NCBI GenBank assembly: GCA_025403435.1
Contig: CM046332.1
Span: forward strand, 186,001-250,000
Source: Artocarpus heterophyllus
Lineage: Eukaryota > Streptophyta > Magnoliopsida > Rosales > Moraceae
Length of the DNA: 64,000 nt
Direction of reading: 5' to 3'
Below are positions 10,418-23,057 of this stretch, piece after piece. The first letter of the stretch is position 1. Each line of letters starts with the position of its first letter. Under the pieces are notes generated by a model, which saw only the letters and a list, made by a program, of their open reading frames with translations, was not told the DNA's origin and did not search any database. Both the position numbers and the translations under genes were made by a program.

Positions 10418-13205
10418 TTATTTTTCAAGATATTGTCCATTGACTACTCCCTCAGCCTCTCGAGAACCTAAAAAAACCTTTGGCACATGCTTCACTCTTG
10501 AAAGGTCAGAGTTTTGACTGCTTGAATGTAGTCTTGTGAGCAACTGATCACCCATGTTGATGAATAAAAGTTCTTCGATGTGAGTTAGAAATTCAACTCC
10601 TGATGGCACTTCCTTTAACAATTTGCAGTCTTCCAAGCATAGTTGTTGAAGATGTGGCATTGCCCCTTGTTCCAACCTCACTTGTCTCAATCTGCCCAAA
10701 CTACCCAATGCTAATTCCTTGAGCGCCGGAAAACCTCCAACTTTGACACACAACTCCTCTCCGTCATAGGCTTTGTCCAATACAAGTGTTACTAGGTTGG
10801 GCAAAGCTTGAAGAGATTCTAGTGGATCAACATGTAATTTACTCCACCCCATATGTAATGCTTGCAAGTTGGAAAGCTTAGGCACCCAATGCGGTATCAT
10901 CTCCAGACGTCCGTACATAGATAGCCGTTGGACGTGTTGAGGAGGTGAAGATATAGTCTGTACATCAAGTAGTTCGGCTTCTTCTTTTGTTTTCATATAC
11001 AGTCTATCACGAAGTTGGCTCAGCTTTTCAATTGAGGAGCATAAAGCAGGTCCATGTTCTGCTTCTAATTGTTGAATTTCTAACCTCCTCAATTGTTTCA
11101 GATTTCCTAGGGATCTTATCAAATCAATACCACCTTCACTTGCTTCAATTACTAAAAGAGATTGCAAGGATGTCAACTTTCCTATCTCCGTTGGCACACT
11201 AACGCCAGCAAATTTTTTAATCAGAGAACTTTCATCGATTGTACGAAATGCTTTGATATGGCGGAGTCGATGAAGTTGCAATATCTCAGTTGGCAGCTCT
11301 TTAACCAAAGTTTCTCGAAGTTCTAAAGTTTCAAGGTTTCTAAGCATCCCAATTGAGCGTGGAATTGATGCCACCTTGGTACAACGTAAGTTCAGAGACC
11401 TCAAATTGTATAGTTTGGTGATACACTTTGGAAATGTGTCCAAAGGCAGTCTTGAGCAATACAACACCTTGAGGAGCCTTAATCCGCCATGTTTACCGAA
11501 AAATGCGGACATGGAAGTACTAGAAATAGAACCATCTTCATTAAATAGGAACAAGGAGCGAAGTTTTGACAAGTTAAGGTTTCCCGACAAGACTGAATCC
11601 AATGTTTTAATTATTGATAAATGTCGGACTCTTTCTTGAAGAATTGGGTTTTGTTCACCGACTGTTGCTGCAAAATTTTGATCTTTTGATTTTTCAAGCA
11701 GAATTTCCCTTACGAGGTCGTGAACTTGGAATTCATTTAAAATTTCATCAACGCTCTCCACAGCAATTTGGATCAAGCTTCTATTGTAAAGCTCATTGAA
11801 ATAGAGCTCTCCGACTTCTTCTGGTGTTGTGTCTTTCATTTCTTGAACAAAACCTTCTGCAACCCATATATTAATTATTGCACTCTTATATAAACTAGCA
11901 TCCTCTGGAAATATACTCAAAAGCAGGAAACATGACTTCAACGAATAAGACAAATCACTAAAACTAAGAGTAAGTATCCTTTTCATATTTGCAACCTGGT
12001 CATTGATGTCAAATTCAGGCCCCAAATTGCGACTAATCATCTCCCACTCACTCAGTTGACTTGTGTCCTTTGTAGCCAAAACGCCACCGACTGTGACAAT
12101 CGCAAGTGGCAATCCCATGCATCTTTTTAAAATATGATCAGAAATGTCTATTAAATGCTGTGGGCATGACTTGCCTTGAAAGGTTTTTTCACAAAAAAGT
12201 TCCCACGATTCTTCTTGAGATAATGACTTTATGGGATAAATGTTATCCCCCTTGAAATCTTTAGTAGCTGTAGACGCCACGTTACCAATGCGTGTTGTAA
12301 GCATTAATCTGCTGCCACGATTATTGTTTGGAAATGCATATTTGAGATCGTTCCATGCATTCACATCCCAGACATCATCCAACACAACCAAATATCTTTC
12401 TTCAGAAAGAAAATTAATTATGATCTGCGAGAGATCATACCTATCGGAGGAATTCGCTCCTTGGGGAAGTGGTTGTTTGATAGCATCAAAGAGTTGTTGA
12501 ATTACTTTTTGTAGAAGCACACATGGATTGAAGGACTGAGAAACAGTGACCCAAGCCCGGTGTTGGAAATGTGCCTTCACATTAGCATCAATGTAGACTT
12601 GATGAACGAGGGTGGTTTTACCCAGCCCTCCCATTCCCACCACTGCCACAACTTGGAGGCTTGAGGGATCACCATGGCGAAGCCAATTTACAAGCTCTTG
12701 TTTTCGTTCACCGATGCCAACCAGTTGAGCTTCTTGTAATAAACGAGCATCAAGTCGACGCTCTTGCCAGGCGGGTTTTCTTCCAATAGTTGAGCTTGAC
12801 GATATTTCGTTTTTGTTGATACCTTTCACGCCTAGCCGAAATTTCGGTTGCTCTGAGTTTGATGCTTCGCAATTCAGTCGCAATCTTATGGCGAGCTTTC
12901 AACGACTTAACCGTTTGAGCTACCTTAAACAGAGAACCATAAAAACCATGGCGTTGCCGATGTTGATCTGCAAAACGATACAAGTATTCATCAAGGATGT
13001 CCTCTGCATCGAAAACGACGTCTCTAACCTGCTTGACCCAAGCTTTGATTTCTTCATCTTCATCTTCCAAAGCATCAGCAGCTCGCAGAAAGGCTCTCAT
13101 ACTTTCAAGCTCGTCTTTGACAGAAGCAACTTCTTCTCGAAACCCAGACAAGAGTTTCACCTCTTCCTCCAGCAAGAAAGAGATCTTCTCTACTAAGAAA
13201 TTCAC
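10418..13205 (-). pseudogene. RPM1-like CC-NB-LRR resistance gene with a frameshift and no ATG
   Basis: Intracellular immune-receptor type. Frame 1 (13205 to about 12818) encodes the Rx-type coiled coil with an EDVID-like segment (DAEDILDEYLYRF). Frame 2 (about 12817 to 10418) encodes NB-ARC with P-loop VVGMGGLGKTTL, kinase-2 YLVVLDDVWD, RNBS-B GSRLMLTTR, GLPLAIV and an MHD-type motif read as VHD, followed by LRRs (LYNLRSLNLRCTKV, LRNLETLELRETLV, LHRLRHIKA). The frames join at an A5 run (12815-12819 region); one A fewer restores ERYQQNEISSSS continuity and a ~928-aa product, close to RPM1 length. The first codon of the open CC frame is GTG. In-frame sequence back to the upstream TAA has no ATG, only ...PFEVSDNITTAESAV. 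It is either a pseudogene, or has an assembly error in the homopolymer plus an undetected 5' exon. Confidence 0.9.
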
Positions 13206-14404
13206 AGCACTCTCTGCCGTTGTTATGTTATCTGAAACTTCAAATGGTTGGTTTTGACTTTAATCAGATGCAAGCAAAATCTTTTTTCAGTTTTCTTTAT
13301 TTCTTATTCTTTCTCAATTTTATCATATCTTTCGAAGTGGCATATTCTTTTGTTTGGTCGAAAGAAAAGTTAAAATATATAAAGAATAAATTCTTGCATG
13401 AAAAAAAAATACCAAATATATAAATATATATATATATATATCATTTTAGCACTGGATGCATCTATATCATTTAATTATCATTTTCACCTGCTTCCCACGA
13501 AATACCAAATAAAGCAGACTTCTAGCGTACGCAAACACGTCTTCACCAACTCTTTTTTTTTTTTTTTTTTTGAATGGAATCTTCACCAACTTGAGGATAG
13601 AACTAAAATGGCATATAATTTTGAAACAAAATTCCATAGGAACAAATTCCTTATTGCTGTTAAAACGGACGGCGAAGAGTCCTAGTGAAGCAAGCTTTTA
13701 AATAAAATTAAAATTCAATTGTTTGATGTTAGGATAAGTGAAGTGCATGCTTTTTAAAATTTCTTTAACCCCTTTAAGAAACAAAATTTATTGTCTACGA
13801 CAAGTGTCTTTTTTTGTATTCTTTTTTCTTTTTCTTTTTCCAAGCACAAAGAATTCACTACAAGATTGAAAGAAAACAATACATTTACCAAATTACTATA
13901 GCACGTACCTATTCAAAAAGACACATGAAATTTGCCCAAGAATTATCATGAGCAGATCCGGCCTCTTTATCATAGATAAGGTGTTATAATCCTAGGCCAT
14001 GCACTGCAGTCTCGTCTTCCCTACACACTGTGTAATTGAAATTACAAAATCAATAAGAAAATAAGAAGCATGAACTCAAGAATGCAACTAGATCATGACT
14101 CAAGAGAGAGAAAAAAGGAAAAAGAAAACAAAGAACCTCGTTTGTGTTAATATGTTAGAAGGAAATAAAACAGAACACTAACAAGATTTCTTTCCTTTTT
14201 GGATTTGCTACTAACTTTAAATTAAAGTGACAATCAAAGATTGTTCCTTATAAATGACGAAAATTGAAAAGTACCTGAAGACTAACTAGTGATACACAAC
14301 AATCATTGTGCCGAATGCGTCGTTCTACAATCCTCTACTGGGATACTCAGACTTAACGCAAAAATGAAGAGACTAGGTCAGTCTCATACAATGGGTATAA
14401 TTGT

Positions 14405-14658
14405 ACCATCACATATTTGTTTGTTGATATTTCAGATACATAAAGAAGGGTAGAAAGATAGAAACAGGGAAAGAAACACAGAAGTAGACCCCAAGCCACC
14501 CAACAGACACAAGTGGGGGCTACCATCCTTTTCCACTGGTGCTGGACAGCTTGTAAATGTCATCATAGAAAAGATAAACCACTTCAGGATTAAAAAAGCA
14601 AAAAGCAAAATAAGTGGCTAGCATATTGAGGGAAGAGGGTTGGCAAAACGAGTCATTT
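14405..14658. repeat. Direct duplication in the CNL upstream flank, copy 1
   Basis: Runs from ACCATCACATATTTGT to GAGTCATT. Shared blocks include CAACAGACACAAGTGGGG and AAGTGGCTAGCATATTGAGG. The second copy starts 1,228 bp downstream. Confidence 0.75.
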
Positions 14659-15632
14659 AAAAAAAGAAAAAAGAGGGCGACATCATTGGGGTTTTGCAAA
14701 TAATGATAAAAAAAAGTAGCTTTTTAGAAGATTAAGACTTTTGTATGTGCGAGTTCTGGTCCCAAATTTATACACAAAAATATCACACAATTAAAATATT
14801 TATGAAATTAAAGACAATTTCGTTTTTCTCATTCACATATTTTCCCTTGCATTTTTTTCCTCTCTCTCACACCTTTTTTCTTACGGCATCGTAAAGTAGA
14901 CAAGGCTAAAAAGAGTACACCAATTAAGTAAAAGCAGTATGAAATTAAAAGAGAAAAAAGGTTAACAAGTAGGCTGCCGATTGAAAAAGGTGTTTCACAT
15001 AACGGATGACGCTATTAATCAAAACTATTTTTATTATAATATATAAAAATTTTATATTATATTTATTTTTTTATTATTACTGTAACATATAAATTTTTTT
15101 TATTATTTATGATAAAAAAAATAATAAAAATCACTACTACCAAGCATAAGGTAAATAAAAAAACACAAGATTTAAGGTTGAAAGAAATAGCTCGGGAAAA
15201 AAAATATCGGCCAAAGTAAAGCTTAGACAGTTGATTAGAAATTTAATAGCTGAAAATGATAGAACCATGTCTAACACATATTGATCTTTATAGAAAATAA
15301 AGTGAACTAGATGTATAGAAGATTATGCCTTTACAAAACATAACAAATCAAATGCTAGATGCATTCACAAATGTGAAAAGAATGACTAAATCACATATAA
15401 TGCTCTACATGAATCAAAGCCTTGAAAAGACAAATTGAAAAAATAGCCACGTTTGTTATTATTTTAAAAAATTTTAAAAATATTTTTACACCTTTTTTAA
15501 GATAAAAATTTTAAAAATATTCTTAATATAATTCTTAAAAATTTTTATTTTTTAAAATAAAATTATATTCACCGATCTTAAAAAAACTACTAAATAACCT
15601 AAATAACTTGTAGTCGCTTTATGAGTATACGT

Positions 15633-15968
15633 ACCATCACATATTTGTATTGTTGATATTTCAGTTGCCACAAAGAAGGTTGGAAAACCTTTTCGAAAAA
15701 AAAAAAGTAAAAGAAGAATAGTAAATCCTCAAAAAAAAAAATAAATAAAGCAGAAAGAATGTAGAAAGAAAGAAAGAAGGGGACCCGAAGCAACCCAACA
15801 GACACAAGTGGGGCCGTGGGGCCTACCAATCTTTTCCAATGGTGCTCATTGGACAGCTCGTTAATTTCCTTAGAGAAAGACAAATCACTTTAGGGTAACA
15901 AAAAAAAAAAAAAGGCGCAGAATAAGTGGCTAGCATATTGAGGGAGGGGGTGAGCGACACGAGTCATT
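15633..15968. repeat. Direct duplication in the CNL upstream flank, copy 2
   Basis: Second copy of 14405-14658, longer because of A/G-rich insertions. It lies next to the left edge of the copia element. Confidence 0.75.
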
Positions 15969-16887
15969 AAAAAAAAAAAACAACAAAAAATATTAAATTT
16001 AGATATGATTAAAAATATAGAGTATTTAATCTATGTGGGATTAAAGAGTTGAATATGGGTATTATATGAAGAAAGATACAACTTGAGGATTGAAGGATGA
16101 AGAATCGATAATATGTTTCGATTATTTTCTTATAATCTTTGTTTTTCTATTCTCTAAGATGAAACCATAATGTTACTGTTATTTATTATTATTCTGCGTG
16201 TAGCTTTGCTTGATTGCTTTACTTGTTTGCATTATAATATGATTTGCCATGTATATTGATAACATGTCTTATAAAATAGGAAATACTGCTCATATTAAAA
16301 TTGTTCATGCATGTCTTTTATAATAAAACCTTGATTTCAAAAGATTGAGTGGGAGAAGGTTTTCGAAGAGAGGTCCTAAGGCCTCCATCGTTGGTCCATA
16401 GGAAGAACATGGTGGTCCGGATGCTTAGGAGGGGATTTCTATCATGTACCAGATTGGATCTCCAAGAGAATAAGGTATTTTAGCATGATTTATGGTTGCA
16501 TACTCCTACGTGGTGATTATAAATCATAGATAAAATATTGAAACGATGGTTATATACTTATGTTAATTTTATTATGAACCTCCCTTAGGAGCTCTGTTAA
16601 TAAAATTAATGGCCAAAGAAATGATTATTAATATATGCGGGATCATACGGGTCCTAGATGGCATATATTAATCAAGAGGGGATCCGTGTTCCTGATTGAA
16701 TTTGGCATGACTCCCCTAGGAGCTTGTTGAATTTTGAGTTGGGAATTATTGTTATAAGGTTGTGATATTTTCAAGGTTTTGACACATAAACACATTTGTA
16801 TATTTTTACATGATTGTGTTATCTTACTAAATTATTATTGCATGTTTGCTTATGTTTAGTATATGATTTTTTATTGAAGATTAAAAA

Positions 16888-18190
16888 TGTCTAAAAACGC
16901 TTTATTGTTGATACTTGACAAAAACTAATTAACTGGAGAGAATTACAATGATTGGAAATGGAACCTAGATATCGTCCTCTCCTTTAAAAAACTAAAATTT
17001 ATGCTAACAACCCCTTGTCCTCCCGAGCCTATAGGAGACTCCACTAATGAGCAATTCTAAGCATATGATCATTGGAAAGATGCAAATGATCAGGCCCGTT
17101 GCTATGTTATGGCCAGTATGAACAACATGCTGCAGGCTCAACATGAGGATTATGAGACTGCTAAGTAGATATTGGATAATCTAGAAGACATGTTTGGAGG
17201 TTAGGCCTTAACTAAGCAGCAAGGGGCTCTTCAGAAACTTCTTAACTGTTAGCAGAGGCCGGGAACATCTGTAAAGAAGCACATGATGTTGGTCATTGGT
17301 TACCTCGTTGAGGCACAAAACAATAGAGACCACATTGATGATGAAACTTAGATGACTATAGTCTTTGAGACTCTATCAAAGGAATTTATTCTGTTTTGAG
17401 CTACACTTAATTTGAGCAATAGGCGGTATATGATCATAACAGAATTAATGAAACAGTTATAAAAGCTTGAACTGCTGATTAGGGAGTCTCCTGCTGGTGG
17501 CAAGGCTAATTTGGCGGCTACTTCTGGTTCCAATCCCAACTCTAGGAACGAAAAGAAATATCAGGCCAAGAACGTGAAGTCTTCTATTCCTGCTAACACC
17601 AAGAGCAAGAAGAAGAGGAAAAAGAACCCAAAGAAGCTTAAATGCTTCTTCTGCTGGAAGGTCGGGCACACCAAGAAGCATTGTAAGGACTTCCTTTCCA
17701 AAGGAGGTAGATGTGATCTTCTCTATTTAAAAACTTGTTTGGTTGAGGAATCCAGTGACATTTGGGTCATAGATTCTGGTGCAACTAATTATGTTTGTGT
17801 TTCTCTACAGGGGTTCAAAGAAATGAGAAGTTTGCTTCATGAAGACTTCATGCTTTGGATGGGCAATGGATCCTTGGTCATAGGAGAAGTAGTGGGAGAC
17901 GTCCATCTTTATTTTGATAATTATAAGAATTTAATTTTGTGGGATTGTTTTTATGTTCCTAAATTTAAAAGGAAATTAATTTCTATAGCTTGTCTATTGA
18001 AAGACTCCTATTTGGTTTCTTTTAGTAATAAAGTGGTGATTCGTAAAAACAAATCTTTTATCTGGTCTAGATGGCTGCAAAATAATCTATATTTTATCAA
18101 ACCTAAGATGGACTTATTGCTTAATGCTGAAATAAATGATAATAACTCTAAAAGACTTAAAACTTCTCACTCTAATAAGACTTATCTTTA
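16888..18190 (+). pseudogene. Copia gag and protease remnant
   Basis: Begins MSKNALLLILDKN. Gag relics include ENYNDWKWNLDI and a Lys-rich segment followed by a CCHC knuckle CFFCWKVGHTKKHC (about 17641-17685). The aspartic protease motif WVIDSGATNYVC lies at about 17763-17798. The last part (17511-18191) is open; the first 600 bp has at least seven stops. It has no function as it stands. Confidence 0.85.
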
Positions 18191-18915
18191 GCATTTGCAC
18201 CTTGGTCATATTAACCTAAATAGGATTCAAACGTTGGTAAGGGATGGACCTTTAAGTCACTTAAAGGTGGAATCTATACCTTAATGTAAATCTTGTTTGG
18301 AGGGTAAAATGACAAAAAGACCATTCAGGTCTAAGGGTAATAGGGCCAAAGGGGTTCTAGAACTTATGCATAGTGATGTTTACGAACCTATAAACATCCG
18401 GGCACGAGAAGGGTATGAGTAGTTCGTCACTTTTATTGACGATTACTCAAGGGTGGGTATGTGTACCTGATGCACCACAAAAGTAAAACTAGTGACAAGT
18501 CCAGAGAGTTTCGGGCTGAAGTGAAAAAACAATTGGGTAGACCCATAAAGGCACTTCGATCCGATCGAGGTGGAGAATACCTTTCTGATTAGTTTCTAGG
18601 ACACTTTTATTGACGATTACTCAAGGGTGGGTATGTGTACCTGATGCACCACAAAAGTAAAACTAGTGACAAGTTCAGAGAGTTTCGGGCTGAAGTGAAA
18701 AAACAATTGGGTAGACCCATAAAGGCACTTCGATCCGATCGAGGTGGAGAATACCTTTCTGATTAGTTTCTAGGACACTTATTAAATAATAGGATTTTAT
18801 CCTATTTAACTGCGTCGAGCACTCCATAGCAAAATCGCGTAGCAAAGAGAATAAATAGGACTTTATTGGACATGGTCAGGTCCATGATGAGTTATTCATC
18901 ATTGCCTTTATCCTT
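18191..18915 (+). pseudogene. Copia integrase remnant with internal duplication
   Basis: The HHCC zinc region reads LHLGHINLNRIQTL...CKSCLEGKMTKRPF. The core begins LMHSDVYEP and contains DDYSR and RSDRGGEYLSD. A one-base shift after DDYSRVG and TAG stops break the frame. A 174-bp stretch (18428-18601) is repeated at once (18602-18775). Confidence 0.8.
18428..18775 (+). repeat. 174-bp tandem duplication inside the copia integrase
   Basis: Copies 18428-18601 and 18602-18775 are nearly identical; one C/T difference was seen (AAGTCCAG versus AAGTTCAG). The length is 58 codons, so the frame is kept. Confidence 0.9.
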
Positions 18916-21010
18916 TTGGGGATATGCATTACAAACTGCATGTTATCTTTTGAAAATGTGCCTTTAAAATTGGTCCCTAAAACTCCTCACGAGTTGTGGA
19001 TGGGTAAAAAGACATCCTTAAACCATATTCACATATGGGGATGTCCTATTCATGTCCTGTTTAAGGATGCAAAAAATTTGGAAGCATATTCGGAAGTTTA
19101 CGTGTTTGTAGGATATCCAAAAGGGACTAAAGGGGGTTATTTCTATAACCCAAAGGAAAAAAAAAGTCGTGCTTTCAACTAATGCAACTTTTCTTAAGGA
19201 GAGTTACATGGATGACTTTAAGCCTCGAAGCAAAGTGATGCTTGAGGAGTTAAGGAGTAATCCAATCACTCTAGAGGTTTCGAATGAAATTGTTCTGATT
19301 AGTGTAAAAAAACCAAACGAACCTGAACAACAACCTAAGGGGCTTTGGCGTAGTGGGAGGATCAAACATCAACCCAAAAGGTATATGTTCAATGGTGAGG
19401 CCTTCTTAGCTAAACCGGATGAACATGACAGGGATCCTTATACTTACACAGAGGCTATAGAGGATGTTGATTTGAAACTCTAGACAGAGGCCATGAACAT
19501 AGAGATAAAGTCTATAGAGACTAATCGGGTCTGAAAGCTTGTGGATCTTCCCAAAGGGGTAAAACCCATAGGGTGTAAGTGGATCTACAAGAGGAAAAGA
19601 GGAGTGGATGGAAAGGTCAAAACCTTTAAGGCTAGATTGGTAGCTAAGGGTTACACGCAAAAAGAAGGAACCGATTACAAGGAAACCTTTTCGCCTATGG
19701 CCATGCTTAAGTCCATCTGGATTCTCTTATCCATAGCTGTAGCTCTCGACTATAAGATTTGGTAGATGGATGTCAAGACGGCTTTTCTAAATGCCTATCT
19801 TGATGAGTTCATTTATATAGAACAACTAAAAGGGTTCAAGGTCAAGGGTCAAGATGGTAAGGTTTGTAAGTTGCTAAAGTCAATTTATGGACTTAAGCAG
19901 GCTTCCTATTCCTAGAACATAAAATTTGATTAAGTGATCAAGACTTATGGGTTCTCACAAAATGTGGATGAGCCATGTGTTTACAAACACATTAAGGATG
20001 GGAGTGTAGTTTTTCTGCTGCTCTATGTAGATGACATTCTGTTAATTGGCAATAACATTGGGGCATTGTCATCGATCAAATTATGGTTGACCAAGTAGTT
20101 TGACATGAAGGACTTAGGTAAGGCTAATTTTGTTCTCGATATCCAGATTTTTTGGGATAGAAAGAACAAAATGATAGCTTTGTCCTAGGCCGATTGCATA
20201 GATAAAATTCTCAGGAGGTTTACAATGTGGGATTCCAAGAAAGGTGGGTAACCGTCTAGGTCTGGAATTACTCTTTTTAAGAAAGACTCTCCAAAGTCTA
20301 ATGAAAAAAGAGAATATATGAAGAAGGTGCCTTATGCTTCGGTAGTGGGTAATCTCATGTATGCCATGCTTTGTACACGACCGGATATTTGTTAGGCTGT
20401 TAGGATTGTAAGTCAATTTTAGGCAGATCCAGGACCGAACCACTAGGTTGCGGTAAAGCATATTTTCAAGTACCTGAGAACTTGAGGGTATATGCTTGTG
20501 TATTTAGGTGAGGATTTGACTCCTCTAGGATACACTGACTCAGATTTTCAATCCTATTTAGATTCAAGGAGATCGACGTCTGTGTTTGTGTTTACTCTAG
20601 GTGATGGTGCCATCAGTTAGAGAAGTGTGAAGCAAGATTGCACTTCAGATTCAACGATGGAGGCCAAGTACGTGGCAGCTAGTGATGCTTCGAAAGAAGT
20701 AGTGTGGCTCCACAAGTTCCTTGGGGATCTTGAGGTAGTTCCTGGTATGGATAAGATGGTATCACTATAATGTCATAACAGTGAGGCGATAGCTAATGCT
20801 AAGGAACCAAGATTTCACAAGAAAAGTAAGCAAATTGATCGAAAGTATCATGTGACAAAGGACTTCATCGAGGGCGAGCATGTCACGGTTTGCAAAATCG
20901 CATTAGAGGACAATTTAGCTGATCCATTTACGGAGACACTTATTAGGAGAGTGTTCAAGAGACATGTGGAAGCTATGGGGATACGAGATTTGTCATATTT
21001 ACTCACTTAG
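18916..21010 (+). pseudogene. Copia integrase tail, reverse transcriptase and RNase H remnant
   Basis: Integrase tail: TPHELWMGKKTSLNHIHIWGCP. RT: LPKGVKPIGCKWIYKRKRG, FKARLVAKGYTQ, MDVKTAFLNAYLDEFIY and the catalytic LLYVDDILLIGNN (about 20022-20060), so the YVDD box itself is intact. RNase H: CHNSEAIANA, KKSKQIDRKYHVTKDFIE. Repeated TAG or TGA stops stand where W or Q is expected, e.g. before MDVKTAFLN. Confidence 0.85.
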
Positions 21011-21024
21011 TGCGAGTGGGAGAT

Positions 21025-23057
21025 TGTAAGACGTGTATGCCTTAAGAAGTAAAAATATAATATGTTTTTGGAGACATTTTTATCAATAAAGAATTTATTT
21101 ATTATTTATATACCAAATCTTGTCCTCTTTATGTTCATATTTGTTGAATGTATGTTAAGCAAACAAAAACCTGAGACTATCCATCTAAACCTTTAAGAAT
21201 TGGGCATATGATGGATAGATTATGCGGAAGACATGATTCTTAAGGTGATAATCTAAATCATAAGATCCTCAATCGAGGGAATGAAGTTGGGAGCTTTATT
21301 CAGTAAAGATTGTTATGTTCTCTATATCCTAATTGGGAGATGGTTTGTCTTAACCGTCGAAGGTGGACTCTATGAATAAAAACATTGACACATTGTCATA
21401 AGTGACGATGTGTTGGATCGGGACACAAAGTGAATTGATTTGGATTAATAATTTTGTCTCAGCAAATCGATTCACCTTAGACAATCATTTGTAATGTATC
21501 TTAATCCTGAGATGAATAGTGGGCCCGTTGTCTTGACTTGTGTCTTTTGATATACCAAAGGGTGACACCCATATTTTAATAGTGGTATGCATGTCGGTAC
21601 GTTAGAGGCATGACTCTTGATAGCGTAGACCTGTTATTCATAGGTATGAAATCCATAGCTCCTCTTTAGGAGTGGTGATATCCTTTTTTATGCATTATTC
21701 TGTAATTGAAAAACTGGAGCTCTCAACCATTTAGATACATAGGTATAACCGAATGACATATTGTCTTTAGATGGTAAGTTCTCTGATGGTGAAATAATGA
21801 AACGTAAGATAAAAATAATTGGAAAGGAAAGACATAACTTGTCCTTAAGCTGATTATGGATAATCCTATAGGGATACAATACACTATGATATGTTATGGA
21901 GACTTAGCTATACAGGCTTCGTAATTCTATATAGTTCGAGAGTGCAGCTCCAAGCTTTTAGTAGAGTAGCATTGGAGTTGATAATTATGAAATGTATATC
22001 TATGATATTGGGTTTCATAATTATCAGGAGCTTGAACTATATAGGTCCATTTGGCCCCCTTTTCTAGCTTACAAAATCCTATAGCGGTACGACATGTTTT
22101 TCCAATAATTGGTGACTTATGTCAGATTTATTAGATTGGTTGAAATTCAGAAGAATCAAATAATTCATATCTGTTTATTAGTTGAATTAATTCTGTGACA
22201 AAATTAATTCAAGATAAACTTGTTGAATTATTAGGATCGAATAATTCTTATCTGTTTATCAGTTGATTTAATTTTGAATAAATTAAATCAAGATAAACTT
22301 GTAGAATTATCAATAATTCATTTATTTTCCTATAGATTATCTACATAAAGTTGTTTTGATTAGATAACTTTTCTATTAGGTTATTTAAATTAAAACTGAG
22401 ACTTTATCCTATAGAATCTCGGGTGGAAAATAAAAGATTCACTGAGATTTTTATCAACAGTTCAGCATGCCGATCCTCAGGTTCTGCCTGTTGATGGGGC
22501 AAGTTCAGCATATCGGTTAAATAGATCGGCATGCCGATCGTGCATTAAAAAGATTACGTGTTTTTTATGCAGATTTCATCAAATATTGATTCAAATTTGA
22601 TTCTAATTTAAATTTTGAGGCATTATTTGATAAGGATTGACTCTTGGGTCCAACCTCTGTAAAAAAGGGAGTGAGTCTCATTGTTATTTAGATCAATTGA
22701 GAAATTAAGAGTGAAATTCTGCTGGTGAGATCCTAAAACTCCCTGAGATCTCTTGTTCACAAATCATGAACACTAGCTTTGGATTCTCTCAATTGGTTGG
22801 AAGGAGAATCACCTGGTGGAAGAGCTATACATGTGAGCCCACACTCACACCGATCGGGGATAGAGAATAACAAAGAAGGCCAATTGGTTGAGGTCCTTCT
22901 AGAACGTTACTTCTCTACACTGATTGAGAAAACTTTTTGGCATTTACAAAGTTAGTAAGATTTGGTTAATTTATGCATATAGCGTATCAAACTTGTGTTT
23001 TAAAAAATACTCTGACATAAAATTTTTAAAATTCCCCTGCGTACTATTTTTCCAACA
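21025..23057 (+). repeat. 3' LTR of the copia element, 2,033 bp
   Basis: It starts TGTAAGACGTGTATGCC after a purine-rich tract (GTGCGAGTGGGAGAT) and ends TTTTTCCAACA, after which CNL-flank sequence resumes. Its first ~680 bp match the reverse complement of 52625-53328. Two imperfect ~80-bp tandem units (about 22153-22312, each with AATAATTC and AAGATAAACTTGT) lie in its second half. Confidence 0.7.
22153..22312 (+). repeat. Two ~80-bp tandem units inside the copia LTR
   Basis: Units start AGAATCAAATAATTC and AGGATCGAATAATTC, and both run through ATCTGTTTATYAGTTGA and TCAAGATAAACTTGT. Confidence 0.65.

Larger units (their letters stand above)
13206..15995. other. CNL upstream flank, non-coding, with low-complexity runs
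   Basis: Contains a TA microsatellite (about 13425-13441), a T21 run (about 13551-13571) and a large direct duplication (14405-14658 and 15633-15968). No credible gene. Confidence 0.5.
16080..23057 (+). mobile_element. Decayed Ty1/copia retrotransposon, 5' LTR not found
   Basis: Order on the plus strand is leader (about 16080-16887), gag, protease, integrase, reverse transcriptase, RNase H, then 3' LTR. This PR-IN-RT-RH order defines Ty1/copia. The coding region is broken by many stops, mostly TAG at Gln or Trp positions, and by frameshifts. No copy of the 3' LTR is visible upstream of the leader, so the element is 5'-truncated and its left edge is approximate. It sits between the CNL upstream flank and a second copy of CNL 3' flank. 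Confidence 0.85.

Noticed and set aside
10987..13257. Several plus-strand open frames over the CNL
   Set aside because: Antisense shadows of the NB-ARC, LRR and CC coding sequence.
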